The notes beneath the pieces were generated by a model. That model did no database searches, was not told the DNA's origin, and was given only the letters and a program-made list of their open reading frames with translations. This document shows, one piece after another, positions 1-9,167 of a stretch of DNA of 11,293 nt; the stretch's first letter is position 1; each line of letters opens with the position of its first letter. The translations under genes were made by a program, and so were the position numbers. The DNA is from Funneliformis mosseae (taxonomy: Eukaryota; Glomeromycota; Glomeromycetes; Glomerales; Glomeraceae). The stretch covers positions 1 to 11,293 of the forward strand of contig CAJVPP010003568.1 of assembly GCA_910592005.1 (NCBI GenBank), in the 5' to 3' direction.

Positions 1-20
1 ATTATACTTTCCCTATTATT

Positions 21-55
21 AAAAAAAAAAAAAAACTAAAAAAAAAAATAAAAAC

Positions 56-93
<38 letters not shown>

Positions 94-109
94 AAAAAAA
101 AAAAAAAAT
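21..109. repeat. Poly(A) low-complexity tracts
   Basis: The stretch is nearly pure A, broken only by single C, T or GG bases. Similar A runs recur near 225-237 and 364-381, next to a coding remnant on the minus strand. On the minus strand these runs would read as poly-phenylalanine, which is not a credible protein. They could be old retro-insertion tails or simple slippage tracts, and long runs like these are also prone to sequencing and assembly length errors. Confidence 0.85.
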
Positions 110-110
110 A

Positions 111-500
111 GCGCAATGGGGTTTCTGAAAGAAAGTTTTCTGAGAGAACGGTACTAGAAGTATATTTTGTTTCCACTTTATCGTGAACTAATGAGGAAAG
201 TTGAATAGAATTAAAAGGCTTTTGAAAAAAAAAAAAATTTCTGATTTTGATGATCAAAAAAATTCTTCCTTATTCGGTCGTTGTACAAATATTTTAGGAG
301 TTTTTCCGGAAGTATACAAGATATCACGCTTCTTTAAAAAATTTTAAACTCCTAGCGAATTTTAAAAAAAAAAAAAAAAATTTTTAAACAATGAATTTAA
401 TTCTCAAGGTATGATGATACAATGAGTACTTCAACTTATCATAAAAGGATAGTCATTCTTCTTAAATCATGAAGAATCATGTGAAAAACATATATTCGTA
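111..500 (-). pseudogene. Unrecognised decayed coding remnant, broken by poly(A) tracts
   Basis: Three minus-strand pieces look like protein rather than random AT-rich translation. Near 470-395 one reads LSFYDKLKYSLYHHTLRIKF, preceded by in-frame TGA, TAA and TGA codons. At 325-257 another contains DILYTSGKTPKIF and VQRPNKEEFF and ends in TGA (254-256). At about 223-111 a third contains KPFNSIQLSSLVHDKVETKY and ends in SETPLR before running into poly-F. The pieces lie in different frames separated by A/T homopolymers, so indels in those runs probably caused the shifts. I do not recognise the family. Composition here is less AT-biased than in the following 1 kb. No start codon or end can be assigned. 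It could be the tail of a gene extending outside the window, or a fragment of another transposon. Confidence 0.4.
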
Positions 501-1622
501 ACTTACCTATAATAGAATAACTAAAAACTTTATTTGTTTTATATTAAAATTTTTAACTTTTTAAGATAAACTTATTTGTATATAAAAAAATAAAAAAAAT
601 TTATAATATACAATTTGCATCTTTAAATACGTATAAATATTAAAATCATAAAAAAAAATATGATCTAATATATAATGATGATATTATTATTAAATAGATA
701 AAAAGAATCAAGTTATTACTCTTTTTTTTTTATTAATAATTAATGATTATTATTATATGTTTTTTTTTTTTTAAAAAAAAAAATTTCTATTATTATTTTA
801 AATAAAATAAAATAATTATATTATACTTATAAGGCTTGACAATTGCATTTAAATGAAATGTATTTTATAAAATTTAGATATATTAAATAATACATATTAT
901 AGTCTACTTATTTTTTAATAAATTTTGATTATTAGTATTTTATAAATGAAAATATCTTATTAAATCAAATTTAATTAAATAATAATATTATTATACGAGT
1001 TGATTATGAAGTCTACCAACTGAAAAATAAACTTTAATGTATATAGCAAAGTTTTAGGTTTCTAAAGGGTAACAATTTATGTTAATAATCTTAAATCTTA
1101 TTCACGTCAATAGAATTATCAATATAAATTAATACATTAATATATATAAATATATATTTATAAGGAAGAGTAATAATAATGAATTAGGTTTTATATTATA
1201 AGTTTAAATTAACAAATTTATAGGATAAAGGTTAGTTTTATTAAATAAAGAAATTGGATCAATACTGTTCAATAATTTTAATAAGCTCTCATTTGTAAAC
1301 TTACAAAATTATAAGTAAATAATAAAACTATATTTAAATTTAATTATCTCAAGTTTTAGTAAAAACTGATTAACTAACTGTAAAATAACTAATTAACTGA
1401 AAACTAACTAAAAAATAACTGTTAAGATTACATAAAATTCTAAATCATTGGAATGATAACTTTATTTTAACGAGAATCATAAATTTTATATAATATAATT
1501 TTAAAAGTAAATATTTAAATTATATAAATTTATTATTAATAATTTAGTAAATAATATATAAAACTTATAATATCATATAATTTAAAATAAATTTTTTTAT
1601 TTAAATATTTATAAGTTAATTT
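501..1622. other. AT-rich non-coding stretch
   Basis: I see no credible reading frame on either strand, no tRNA-like fold and no long repeat. The only local pattern is a loose cluster of AACT(A/G) motifs at about 1363-1424, where short units such as TTAACTAACTG and TTAACTGAAAACTAACT follow one another. Otherwise the DNA is A/T homopolymers and dinucleotide-like runs. Confidence 0.6.
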
Positions 1623-1855
1623 AAAATTTGACTCAAAACTTAATTTTAACTTAACTCAACTCAAATAAATTCAAGTCAAAATCGAGTTGAGTTAAACTTA
1701 ATTTAAATTAAATTGAGTCAAGTTTAAAATTTATATAACTCAAATTAAGTCAAATTAAATGATTTTATAAAATAAATTTAATTCAACTAATTTAAAAAAA
1801 ATGAGTTGAATAGATTGATCTTTAAATTTGACTCAATTTGACTTATTCAGAACTC
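1623..1855. repeat. Cluster of direct and inverted TTGACTCAA / GAGTTGAGTT repeats
   Basis: The motif TTGACTCAA and its relatives (AACTCAACTC, GAGTTGAGTT, TTGAGTCAA) recur many times on both strands. A perfect 12-bp inverted pair lies at 1651-1662 (TTAACTCAACTC) and 1684-1695 (GAGTTGAGTTAA) with a 21-nt spacer. The 13-mer AAATTTGACTCAA occurs at 1624-1636 and again at 1824-1836, exactly 200 bp apart in direct orientation. This could be a degenerate satellite or a small non-autonomous element with palindromic subrepeats. No target-site duplication was found. Confidence 0.6.
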
Positions 1856-2190
1856 TAAAATAGCATCTAAAAAAATATTTTATTATTTAAAAAATATTGA
1901 TAATAATATATATAATTTTTTTTATTTAGAGAAATGATACCATTTATAAAACTGCAGGTCTTTTCTTAATTTAAATCTGACATATATATTATTTAACAAA
2001 AAATGTTTTATTATTACAAATAAACTAACTATATATATTAAAATAAAAGTTCTTTGATCCTTTTTATTTCATAAAACTAATCTGAAACTAATCTAAAGTT
2101 CATAATTATAATAAATTTTATTTAACATAATTGGTTTTGCAATAGATTTCTATTATAATTATATTATTATATTATGTTATACTTAATTTT
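1856..2190. other. AT-rich stretch, possibly the degraded downstream part of the adjacent pseudogene
   Basis: Minus-strand translation gives only very short pieces between stops, and I could not match them convincingly to the rest of the neighbouring pseudogene. If that gene originally continued here, the sequence is too decayed to follow. Nothing else is visible. Confidence 0.45.
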
Positions 2191-2213
2191 ATCACATAAA
2201 TTTACTATGTGAT
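2191..2213. repeat. Short perfect hairpin
   Basis: ATCACATA (2191-2198) pairs perfectly with TATGTGAT (2206-2213) around a 7-nt AT-rich loop. It sits where the traceable coding remnant to its right fades out. An 8-bp stem may be chance in such AT-rich DNA. Confidence 0.4.
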
Positions 2214-2850
2214 CAACCTAAATTGATCCATATGTTTCTTAAAAAATTCTTGTTTAATATTATGTATAATTTTAAATAATATCTTTATTTTATAATAAAT
2301 AACTAATAATGCTTCATCTTTATTTAATTTAAAAAATTATATTAAATTATATATTTAAATAAGTTTTTCTAGTTAATGCATAAGATAATAAAATATATAA
2401 TCTTAATATTCTTGAATTTCTTCATAATAAGTTAAATTTAAATTGATTTTTAAATCTCAAATAATTCTTGACATTTATTGCAAATAGAGGTATGAGAAGC
2501 ATTGCATTCATCAAATGCATATAGTACGTAATAATTTATATATGAATTATGAGATATTACTTTATGATCAATTATAACTAAATGTTTTTCCTATTCTTTC
2601 TTTAAGTAATATTTTAATAAATAATAACATTGAAAAAAAATATTCTACAAATTTATCATTAATATTAGTATATATATTAAAAATTTTTATAATAAATTAA
2701 TTATATTTACCTGTAATTTAGTATTATTTTATTAAATTTATAATATCTTCAAATGTTTTATATCTATATATATTACACTTAGAATACAATTCTTCAAAAT
2801 CTTCTAGATAAATATATTAGTAACATATTAATTAAGTATAAAATATTATA

Positions 2851-3158
2851 CACTTTTATGAAAAAATAACCAGAACACAAAAATTGAAATAATAATTAAA
2901 ATTTTTAACTTAAAAAAATTTTTTTTTTAATAAAATTTGACTTTGATATTCTAAGTAAACTTATGCATTATATTAAATAGTATATATCTTGAAAATTTTA
3001 TGATAATTGAACTTTTATTAAATTTTAAATTCTAATATTTAATTAAAAAATACATAATTTTTAAAGATTTTCAACTATAATAAAACTGTAAATTTTTTAG
3101 CTTAATGATTATTTTAGTAATTAAGTAAATGTGTTCGATATAATAAAAGAAATATTAT
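2851..3158 (+). repeat. Left arm of the foldback element
   Basis: This arm pairs with 3322-3632 read on the opposite strand. Exact matching blocks include 30 bases at 2876-2905 (partner 3577-3606) and 21 bases at 3011-3031 (partner 3450-3470). Most differences between the arms are A/G or C/T transitions plus length changes in A/T runs. Confidence 0.8.
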
Positions 3159-3321
3159 TTTAAAATTTTAGCATTTATGTATAAATACTTGTGATAATCG
3201 TTGCAAAATTAGTTAAATATTCTAGATTTAAATATGATTGTCATAATGTAACCTAAACTAATTAGATAATTAAATAAATAAAATGTTAAAATCTTTAATT
3301 GTAACAATTGTAGTAATAAAT

Positions 3322-3632
3322 ATAATATTTTTTTTTATTATATTGAATACATTTACTTAATTATTAAAATAACCTTTAATCAAAAAAATTGTAATTTTAT
3401 TATAGTTAAAATCTTCACAAATTATGTATTTTTTTTAATTTAATATTAAAATTTAAAATTTAATAAAAGTTAAATTGTCACAAAATTTTCAAGATATATA
3501 TTATTTAATATAATGTATAAGTTTATTTAGAATATTAAAGTTGATTTTATTAATAAAAAAATTTTTTTATTAGTTGAAAATTTTAATTATTATTTCAATT
3601 TTTGTGTTTCTGGTCATTTTTTTTGGGAAGTG
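3322..3632 (-). repeat. Right arm of the foldback element
   Basis: This is the inverted partner of 2851-3158. The outer end reads AAGTG followed by TA. The inner end diverges abruptly after the shared AATATTAT block, where the unpaired centre begins. Confidence 0.8.
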
Positions 3633-4575
3633 TACATTTAATTTCATTTGAAAAAGACTTGAAATTTTTTCTATAATACATTTTTTTGTATTTTTTAAAA
3701 AACTATTGGTTATCTTATTTTCACATCAGTTTATAGTAACTCATAATAACATGAATTTATTTTGAAAAAATAAATCAAATTGTTGATTTAGTTCAAAAGT
3801 AATTCTTTTTACTTTTCTAATAGGCTTTTTAATTACTTCACAATCAGAAACATTAATTTTTGTATATTTTTTTGCTTTAAAAATTGAACTTTATGCAACT
3901 TACATAAATTACAAAAGTATCAATATATTATCAAATTTTTTTTGATTTTTTTTTAAAACTTACTTTTAACTTTCTCATAAAGTATTTTAAGAAAACCTTT
4001 TTGCTATAATAAAAGAATTCTTTTTTTTCTATTATAACTTTTTTATTTGTATCTAATGTCTGATAAAAATAATTTCAAAAAATATTACTCTTATTATAAT
4101 TATTAAAATAATTTAAGAATAATTTAAAAAATAGATACAAAAATCCTGCTATATATAAAAAATCTAAAACTTTATGATCACATTTAGGATCATTAAATCA
4201 TATTTAAAATTTATACTAACAAAATTTAACAGAAAATTATTATTTTTGTTTTATATAATTTTTGGTTTTTTTTTTTAAAAAAATTATTTACTGATAATAT
4301 ATCTTTGATATAAGAAGTAATATTTATATATTTAATATGAATTAACATTATTTATTATGCTCTCATTTTTCTTTCTTTAAATATATGATCTGGTGAATAT
4401 AAATATTTTAAAGAGGTGGTAATTTTAATTATAATTTTTACTTTATTATACCATTCAATAAAAAACTTATTCTATTGAATAGAAGCTAATGTAAGTTTTT
4501 GTAAGTGATAATTCTATAACAATTTCTTCAGGCTTACATCTAAATATAAATTGTGTTTGAATTAGAAATAGGTGT

Positions 4576-4620
4576 TAATTAACCAAAGGATAATTAATCA
4601 AAAAATAATTAATCAAAGGA
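4576..4620. repeat. Three-copy 15-bp tandem repeat
   Basis: Three adjoining 15-base units read TAATTAACCAAAGGA (4576-4590), TAATTAATCAAAAAA (4591-4605) and TAATTAATCAAAGGA (4606-4620). They differ from one another at one to three positions. The block lies just beyond the most upstream well-supported piece of the minus-strand pseudogene, so it could be in its old promoter region. Confidence 0.85.
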
Positions 4621-4816
4621 TATTTTTAGTTGACTAATCAAAACAAAAGGAAACTTTTTTAACATTTTTTACAATGTTATATTTAGAATTGTGTAGTAAT
4701 ATAAAAATATATATAATATTAATTAATTAAATCCTAATTAACTGTTAATTTTCCTATTCTTAGTTTGAATATATGTTTGAATTTGAGATTAGCTGATTTC
4801 AAATAAATCAATTTAT

Positions 4817-4945
4817 TTATGCTTTTGCAATATACCAACTTTTTTTCACATTAGGATTTGTATCAACATAATTAAATTGCAATTCAAATCATGATGCATT
4901 TTTATTGTTGAATTTATTTTATTTATCTCTTGTATGAAAAAAGTG
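4817..4945 (-). pseudogene. Decayed coding remnant, unrecognised
   Basis: One minus-strand frame is open apart from a TAA and a TGA (4889-4891) and includes FELQFNYVDTNPNVKKSWYI, ending AKA then TAA (4817-4819). The composition (W, P, D, N, Q) is unlike random AT-rich translation. It may be a more N-terminal part of the pseudogene at 2214-4541, which has the same strand, but about 280 bp of unreadable DNA separates them. No family is recognised. Confidence 0.4.
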
Positions 4946-5039
4946 TATATTTTTTCTTTCCAATTAAATATATAAAAGAAGACTTGAAACTAGAACTAGC
5001 ATTATATAATTGTTTTTTATCAGATGTACTAATACTATA

Positions 5040-5440
5040 TACAAATAATCAAAATTTTCTTAAATAATAAAATGGCTGAAAAATAATTTCTGTCAAAGTT
5101 ATTTCCTAATTTCTGAATTATCATGACCCATAATAAGAGGACTGGAGAATCTAATATTGTTTTTAAAAAGTTATAGTTATATTAGTTATAAGATTATCAA
5201 AAATAGTACTGTTTAAATCTCCCACTTCATAAATATATTCTGATTGTTGTAAGACTTAGGATGATATTTAATAATAGTAATAATAAATTATGTATTTCAG
5301 AGAATAACTAAAGTTTTTATATTTACATGAATAGGATATAAGCCAGACATTTTACTTGTATTATTTGTGCATCGCATTTTTCATTAATCTTGATAAAATA
5401 GTTCATAATATAAATTTTCATCAATATAACCAAAAGAAAT
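5040..5440 (-). pseudogene. Weak coding-like remnants, unrecognised
   Basis: Minus-strand translation gives several short protein-like pieces in shifting frames. They are GYIDENLYYELFYQD near 5430-5385, CDAQIIQVKCLAYILFM near 5370-5320, EYIYEVGDLNSTIFDNLI within a 29-codon open run at 5252-5166, and LLLWVMIIQKLGNNFDRN near 5145-5090. They could be N-terminal remains of the same minus-strand gene or of a separate one. None has a motif I can name, and chance open frames in AT-rich DNA remain a real alternative. Confidence 0.25.
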
Positions 5441-5635
5441 TAAACTAATTTTGATATTCTTTTTATTTACTCATAATTTAACACGTATTTAAAGTGAAAT
5501 TATTTATATAAAAGAGTTAATTTATAATATAAGCAAAAAGTTTATTTATTTATACAAAATTTCTTTATCACAGTTAATTATTTACTATACTATAAACTAA
5601 CTAATTTAGTAAATAAAATATAAGTATGCAATAAA

Positions 5636-5710
5636 TATTCATAAAATAATAAAAATATAAAATATAATAAAAATAATAATAAAAGATAAAATATTAAAAA
5701 TAAGTATAAC
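5636..5710. repeat. Low-complexity AT tract
   Basis: An irregular run of ATAATAAAA-type units (AAAATATAAAATATAATAAA and variants). It is simple-sequence DNA with no coding potential. Confidence 0.7.
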
Positions 5711-5760
5711 ATTAAATATTTCTAGACTTCATTCAATTTGTAAAATTAGAATTATTATCA

Positions 5761-5850
5761 GTATTTAGAAAATCTGCAGAATTACGTAAATCATTCGTAT
5801 TTTTAAAATTTGTAGAATTCTTAGTATTTTTAAAATTTTAAATTAGAAGA
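5761..5850. repeat. Diverged tandem repeat of about 27 bp
   Basis: The 15-mer GTATTTTTAAAATTT occurs at 5797-5811 and 5824-5838, 27 bp apart, and a related copy starts at 5761 (GTATTTAGAAAATCTGCAG). On the minus strand one frame reads an Asn/Thr/Ser-rich string (KNTKNSTNFKNTNDLRNSAD), so the repeat may once have encoded an asparagine-rich segment. The 27-bp spacing keeps that frame. Confidence 0.4.
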
Positions 5851-6234
5851 TCATCATACTGCATCATTCACATGACTTCATTATGATTGGTCAATTATTC
5901 TGTTGATAACATAATTTAAACTTTATCTCAATCTATTCTACATATTTACTGTTAATAATAAAATTATTATTGCTGATAGCTGCTTTATAATTATCAGCTG
6001 AGGTGAAGTAAAAGAATGTATATTATTAATGTATAATTTTTACAAACTACGATTGTTAGACAGGATGTTCAAGCAGTTTATTTTTTTTAATTACACAATA
6101 ATCTTTTAACGGTTTGCAAGTTTTAATTCAGGTGGTTTATCAAAAGTGTTTAGATTATTATAACGAATGGGAATTCAACAGATTGCCAGTAGTTATATTT
6201 GTAAAATAATGTATTTATTCACAAGTAAAATAAT
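5851..6234. other. Gap with at most faint minus-strand coding traces
   Basis: Minus-strand translation yields ADNYKAAISNNNFIINSKYV near 5990-5945, and NITTGNLLNSHSL followed by several TAA/TGA codons and IKTCKPLKDYCVI near 6200-6090. These look slightly protein-like but match nothing I know. No RNA gene or strong repeat is seen. Confidence 0.3.
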
Positions 6235-6290
6235 GAAATAAAAGAAAAAAATAAAAGAAAATAAAATAAGAAAAGAAAAGAAAAGAAACG
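6235..6290. repeat. Purine-rich AAAAG simple repeat
   Basis: A tract of A and G with few T bases, ending in about four tandem AAAAG units (about 6269-6288). It is simple-sequence DNA lying between the faint coding traces and the CpG-rich segment. Confidence 0.7.
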
Positions 6291-6304
6291 AATTATAGAT
6301 GCCT

Positions 6305-6434
6305 GCCGAAACCTTCTCAAAATAATTTTGTCATACCCTTTTCTATGTTTTTAATATAGTTTCGACAGTTTCGGCTTTCGTCGTATCGAATGGGTTTCAT
6401 CGTATCTCTTATTATGATTTTTAATATAGTTTCG
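6305..6434. repeat. CpG-rich segment with direct and inverted repeats, downstream of the Mutator-like pseudogene
   Basis: The 17-mer TTTTTAATATAGTTTCG occurs at 6348-6364 and 6418-6434, 70 bp apart in direct orientation. GCCGAAAC (6305-6312) is the inverse of GTTTCGGC (6368-6375), and TCGTATC appears twice between them. The segment contains far more CpG than its surroundings. It lies 3' of the minus-strand gene ending at 6495 and may be subterminal sequence of that element. I found no matching copy beyond the gene's 5' end. Confidence 0.55.
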
Positions 6435-6494
6435 TCTAAGTTTCGACTGTTATTAAGGGGTTTTGTCCCTCATCTATAAAACGAATTATTGAAA

Positions 6495-9156
6495 CTAAAA
6501 TGTAACACATTTTGTTGTTTCATCAAAATCTGATATTTGTAAAGCAAAAAAAGGATAGAATTGATTTGCATCAATATTGCATTGAGTTTTTTTGCCATAA
6601 GGTATAAGTTCCTATTAAAAAAACATTTACAACATAAATAAATATGTGCATATTTAATAATAATTAATTAATGAATAATGATATAGATTACCTAAGACCA
6701 GTCAAATGTTTCAAGATCTTCTTATTTATTTTTCAATTTATTTGCTCATTCTTAGTTTCATTTTTGGATATTTGTAACATTATGTAAACGTTGCTAATTC
6801 CGTTCTAATTCAATCTTACTTATATTGACAAGATCCTGATCAGACAAAATAACATTGCATACCAAACAAGTCACATTTATCATTTCGCAAATTCTTTCAT
6901 TATTATGTAAAATTGCCAGAGCATGTCTTACTAGATATGACTTCCAATAATCAATTCTCTTGTCAAGATAAACTAGTTTAAGTCAGTTAAATACTTCATT
7001 TTGTGATATGCAAATTTTTGTAACAATACTTTAGTTGATAGAAAAACGAAAGATTATCTCTAACATGGATTTGAATTTTTCACGTTGATAAGGAGTATAG
7101 AATTTGAGAGTAGGCTCTGAAAGTTGCAGCTCAGAATTATTCTTTATCCAACAGATTTCTGGCCAACACAATTTATGATTACCACAAAGACGTTGAAAAA
7201 GACCTTCTGTCTGTACATTACGAATATTTTTTTCCTGTATAGGATAATTTTCTTTCTCGCTTTTTTGAATACCTGCAGCATATATACAGCTAGTAAAATA
7301 AAGCATAATATGTTATTCAAAATCACGTTATTGAGGAAATTTGTTCACTACAAATGTATGACAGTCAGATTTTGTTTAAAAAATTAATAGTTACTTAATA
7401 AAAATTATTTACTTAACATAAGTTTTTGCAAATATTTTTAGTAACATGCTTAAGATCAGCAAAAATTTGGTTGACAATTGCAACATTTCTTAAGGTTTTG
7501 TTAGAATCCAGATCACCATCAATAGTAACATTTATAAGCATGTCGTGTTCTTCTAAAATTGGAGTTAATTTTCCAAAAATACTAATCAGGATAGCGTATT
7601 TCATCTAACGAGAACTCAAATCAAAGTTGCCTTCTCTTATAATTTTGTCTTCTCTATCCTGTTTTTTTATTTTTCAGGGGTTTTTAACAATGTGAAATGC
7701 AATCATAGGTTTGTAAAAATATCCTAATGCAGAAAAGTATACTAATAAGTAATTACAAACCAAACAAAATTTTTTTAAAAAAAAGAATATATATGATATT
7801 TATCTACATCTTTACCATCATATATCATTTTGCCATTAACTTATTAAGCATTACGAACATGAGACCAAGAACAATCAAAACTTACAGGCAGAGTACGTTT
7901 TCCTTTTATTTTGCAATAATTAACGTTAATTACTTTTTGTAAAGCTATTTTTGTGCTTATTTCGGCTGACTCCACAATCTTTTCAAAAGTCATAGCTTGA
8001 TAATTATGGTAAGAAGCTTTACAGAGTTGCGATATAACACTTGCATACATAAAAGTCATTTGTATTGATTGTCTATTTATTCCGCTAACTAAACCTGCAG
8101 CAGCGAAGCAAGCATTGAAATTTACTTCTGCTGATTTGTTAGAAAATTCTTTAACCATCTTACAAACTTGACATTTAATAAGTATTTTTATAGAGAGTCC
8201 TGCTATTGAAATATTCCATTTTTTGTTAATGATTTTTATTTCTCCATATGAATCACAAGGTTGCTGTAATACCAAAGAAAGATATTGTTCAGTGCTTATC
8301 AATAATGTTGAGCTAAGCTTTTCTTCTTTTATAGAGTCTTGAATCATTAATGCTAATGATTCATCATTATCATTATCCTCTTCCTTCACGATGTCAAAAT
8401 AATGATCACGTTATACTTTCAGCTGTTTGATTTGCCGATTAGTATTGTATAGTTTATTTTTTATCTGTTTGTGCTCAGATAACACTATATAAAAACTTTC
8501 TGAACTCACTGGCTTCATATCACTGGTTATGCATATGCCATCACGAACTAATTTACCTGTTAATATTGATTGTAGTTCTGATCAAAGGCATTTTCCTTTT
8601 TTTTCAATTGCTCTAATAATTTTTTTTGTCATTTCTTGCACTTTAGTAAAAACTTGCAATTTGGGATATAGCTCAGGATATTTTTTATATACTGAATCTT
8701 TTAACAATCTGACAATAGATAAAATATTAATACCTATTGTGAAAGGAATTGATAATTTACCACCAGTTTTATATATTTTATAAGACTTCAAAAATGATCA
8801 GGTTAAGAATCTGATGCTATAGGGATAGTAAGATTATTTTCGTCTGTTTCAAAATCAACCCAAGAAAATAATAGTTGCTGATTGAAATATTCAATGAAAA
8901 ATTTGAAAATATTGTTTCCAAAAGCAGTATAAATTGTATAGCCAGGTAAAAGTGGTACCCAGGTCTTTTCATTATTCACTTTGATATAATAATATCCTGC
9001 TTGAGAATTAACAGTTATATCTTGAAATTGTTCATGTATATCAACAACTTGTTAGAGTTGTGAAATATCTAACACAAAATGTGTCTTATTTGTTCGAGAA
9101 AAAACCTGATATTTATTGTTAAAAGAGAGATTTTAGTACTATCGAAGCACAGCTAT
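6495..9156 (-). pseudogene. Mutator-like transposase-domain protein, decayed
   Basis: A minus-strand gene is traceable almost end to end. Frame one (9156-8806) includes TWVPLLPGYTIYTAFGNN and NQQLLFSWVDFETDENN. A frameshift near 8765-8790 leads to 8790-7847, with KCQVCK (C-x2-C) and then LPVSFDCSWSHVRNA, the first catalytic-Asp block (Asp at 7874-7876), ending in TAA TAA. A second shift leads to SSR-TAG-MKYAIL and VTIDGDLDSNKTL (Asp at 7520), the second acidic block, followed by IFADLKHVTKNI. A third shift leads to 7390-6692 with RLCGNHKLCWPEIC, DKRIDYWKSYLVRHALAIL and CLVC. A last exon (6611-6495) follows an 80-nt intron and ends ISDFDETTKCVTF-TAG. I count at least 20 premature stops. The expected start reads ATA at 9154-9156. 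These blocks match my memory of the Mutator-like transposase domain. Intact length would be about 860 residues. Confidence 0.75.
6612..6691 (-). other. Spliceosomal intron in the Mutator-like pseudogene
   Basis: On the minus strand the sequence begins GTAATC and ends TTTTTTTAATAG, 80 nt long and AT-rich. Removing it joins FDWS-TAG to ELIPYGKKTQCNID in phase 0, keeping the same frame on both sides. The last exon is then an uninterrupted 38 codons ending at TAG (6495-6497). No other feature explains the AT-rich break in coding similarity here. Confidence 0.65.
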
Positions 9157-9165
9157 TTTCTAATA

Positions 9166-9167
9166 TA
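9166..9167. other. TA target-site duplication, left
   Basis: The TA directly precedes the CAGTGG terminus at 9168 and matches the TA at the other end of the transposon. Confidence 0.85.

Larger units (their letters stand above)
2851..3632. mobile_element. Non-autonomous foldback element with long terminal inverted repeats
   Basis: The two ends are imperfect reverse complements over about 310 bp each (2851-3158 and 3322-3632), around a centre of about 163 bp with no coding potential. The termini read CACTT at the left and AAGTG at the right, each flanked by TA (2849-2850 and 3633-3634), as expected for a TA target-site duplication of the Tc1/mariner type. The insertion lies inside the decayed minus-strand gene: related protein sequence continues on both sides, ending at SSLFQMKLNV on the right and resuming before YIYLEDFEEL on the left. 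It would have needed a transposase supplied in trans. Its termini differ from the Tc1 element at 9168-10812, so that element is not an obvious partner. Confidence 0.75.
2214..4541 (-). pseudogene. Decayed zinc-motif, transposase-like repeat protein, split by a foldback element
   Basis: Pieces in N- to C-terminal order follow. At 4541-4467 it reads CKPEEIVIELSLTKTYISF. At 4465-4358 it contains FFIEWYNKVKIIIKITTSLK and SPDHIFKERKMRA, then TAA TAA. At 4191-3934 it contains DPKCDHKVLDFLYIAGFLYL. At 3845-3634 it contains RKVKRITFELNQQFDLFF and LKNTKKCIIEKISSLF. After the inserted element, 2816-2724 contains YIYLEDFEELYSKCNIYRYK. At 2566-2450 YVLYAFDECNASHTSICNKC gives a C-x3-H-x3-C-x2-C site that probably binds zinc. 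At 2456-2214 it contains LNLTYYEEIQEY and LNKDEALLVIYYKIKIL. The pieces lie in all three minus frames with many stops. The order and motifs fit a repetitive protein type I remember from arbuscular mycorrhizal fungi, probably transposase-derived, where I would expect an acidic residue in the VIYYKIKI block. That match is from memory, and the function is unproven. Confidence 0.6.

Noticed and set aside
36..257. A 73-codon open frame on the minus strand
   Set aside because: Its second half is almost entirely phenylalanine from poly(A) on the opposite strand, and its start lies beyond a frameshift. Only the middle part is kept, as a piece of a remnant.
295..354. 9-bp inverted repeat TAGGAGTTT / AAACTCCTA
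   Set aside because: The stem is short, the loop is 42 nt, and it falls within a protein-like remnant, so chance is the simpler reading.
6475..6481. TATAAAA box suggesting a plus-strand promoter
   Set aside because: It lies just 3' of the end of the minus-strand pseudogene, no plus-strand reading frame follows (the next ATG is followed at once by TAA), and TATA words are common in such AT-rich DNA.
7144..7326. A second minus-strand frame overlapping 7031-7306
   Set aside because: The competing frame carries the cysteine/histidine motif and joins onward to the DYWKSYLVRHALAIL piece. This one is its shadow.
7124..7387. A plus-strand open frame of 87 codons, and similar plus-strand frames at 7426-7608, 7727-7942 and 8529-8783
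   Set aside because: They lie opposite the recognisable Mutator-like coding pieces, and their translations show no motif.
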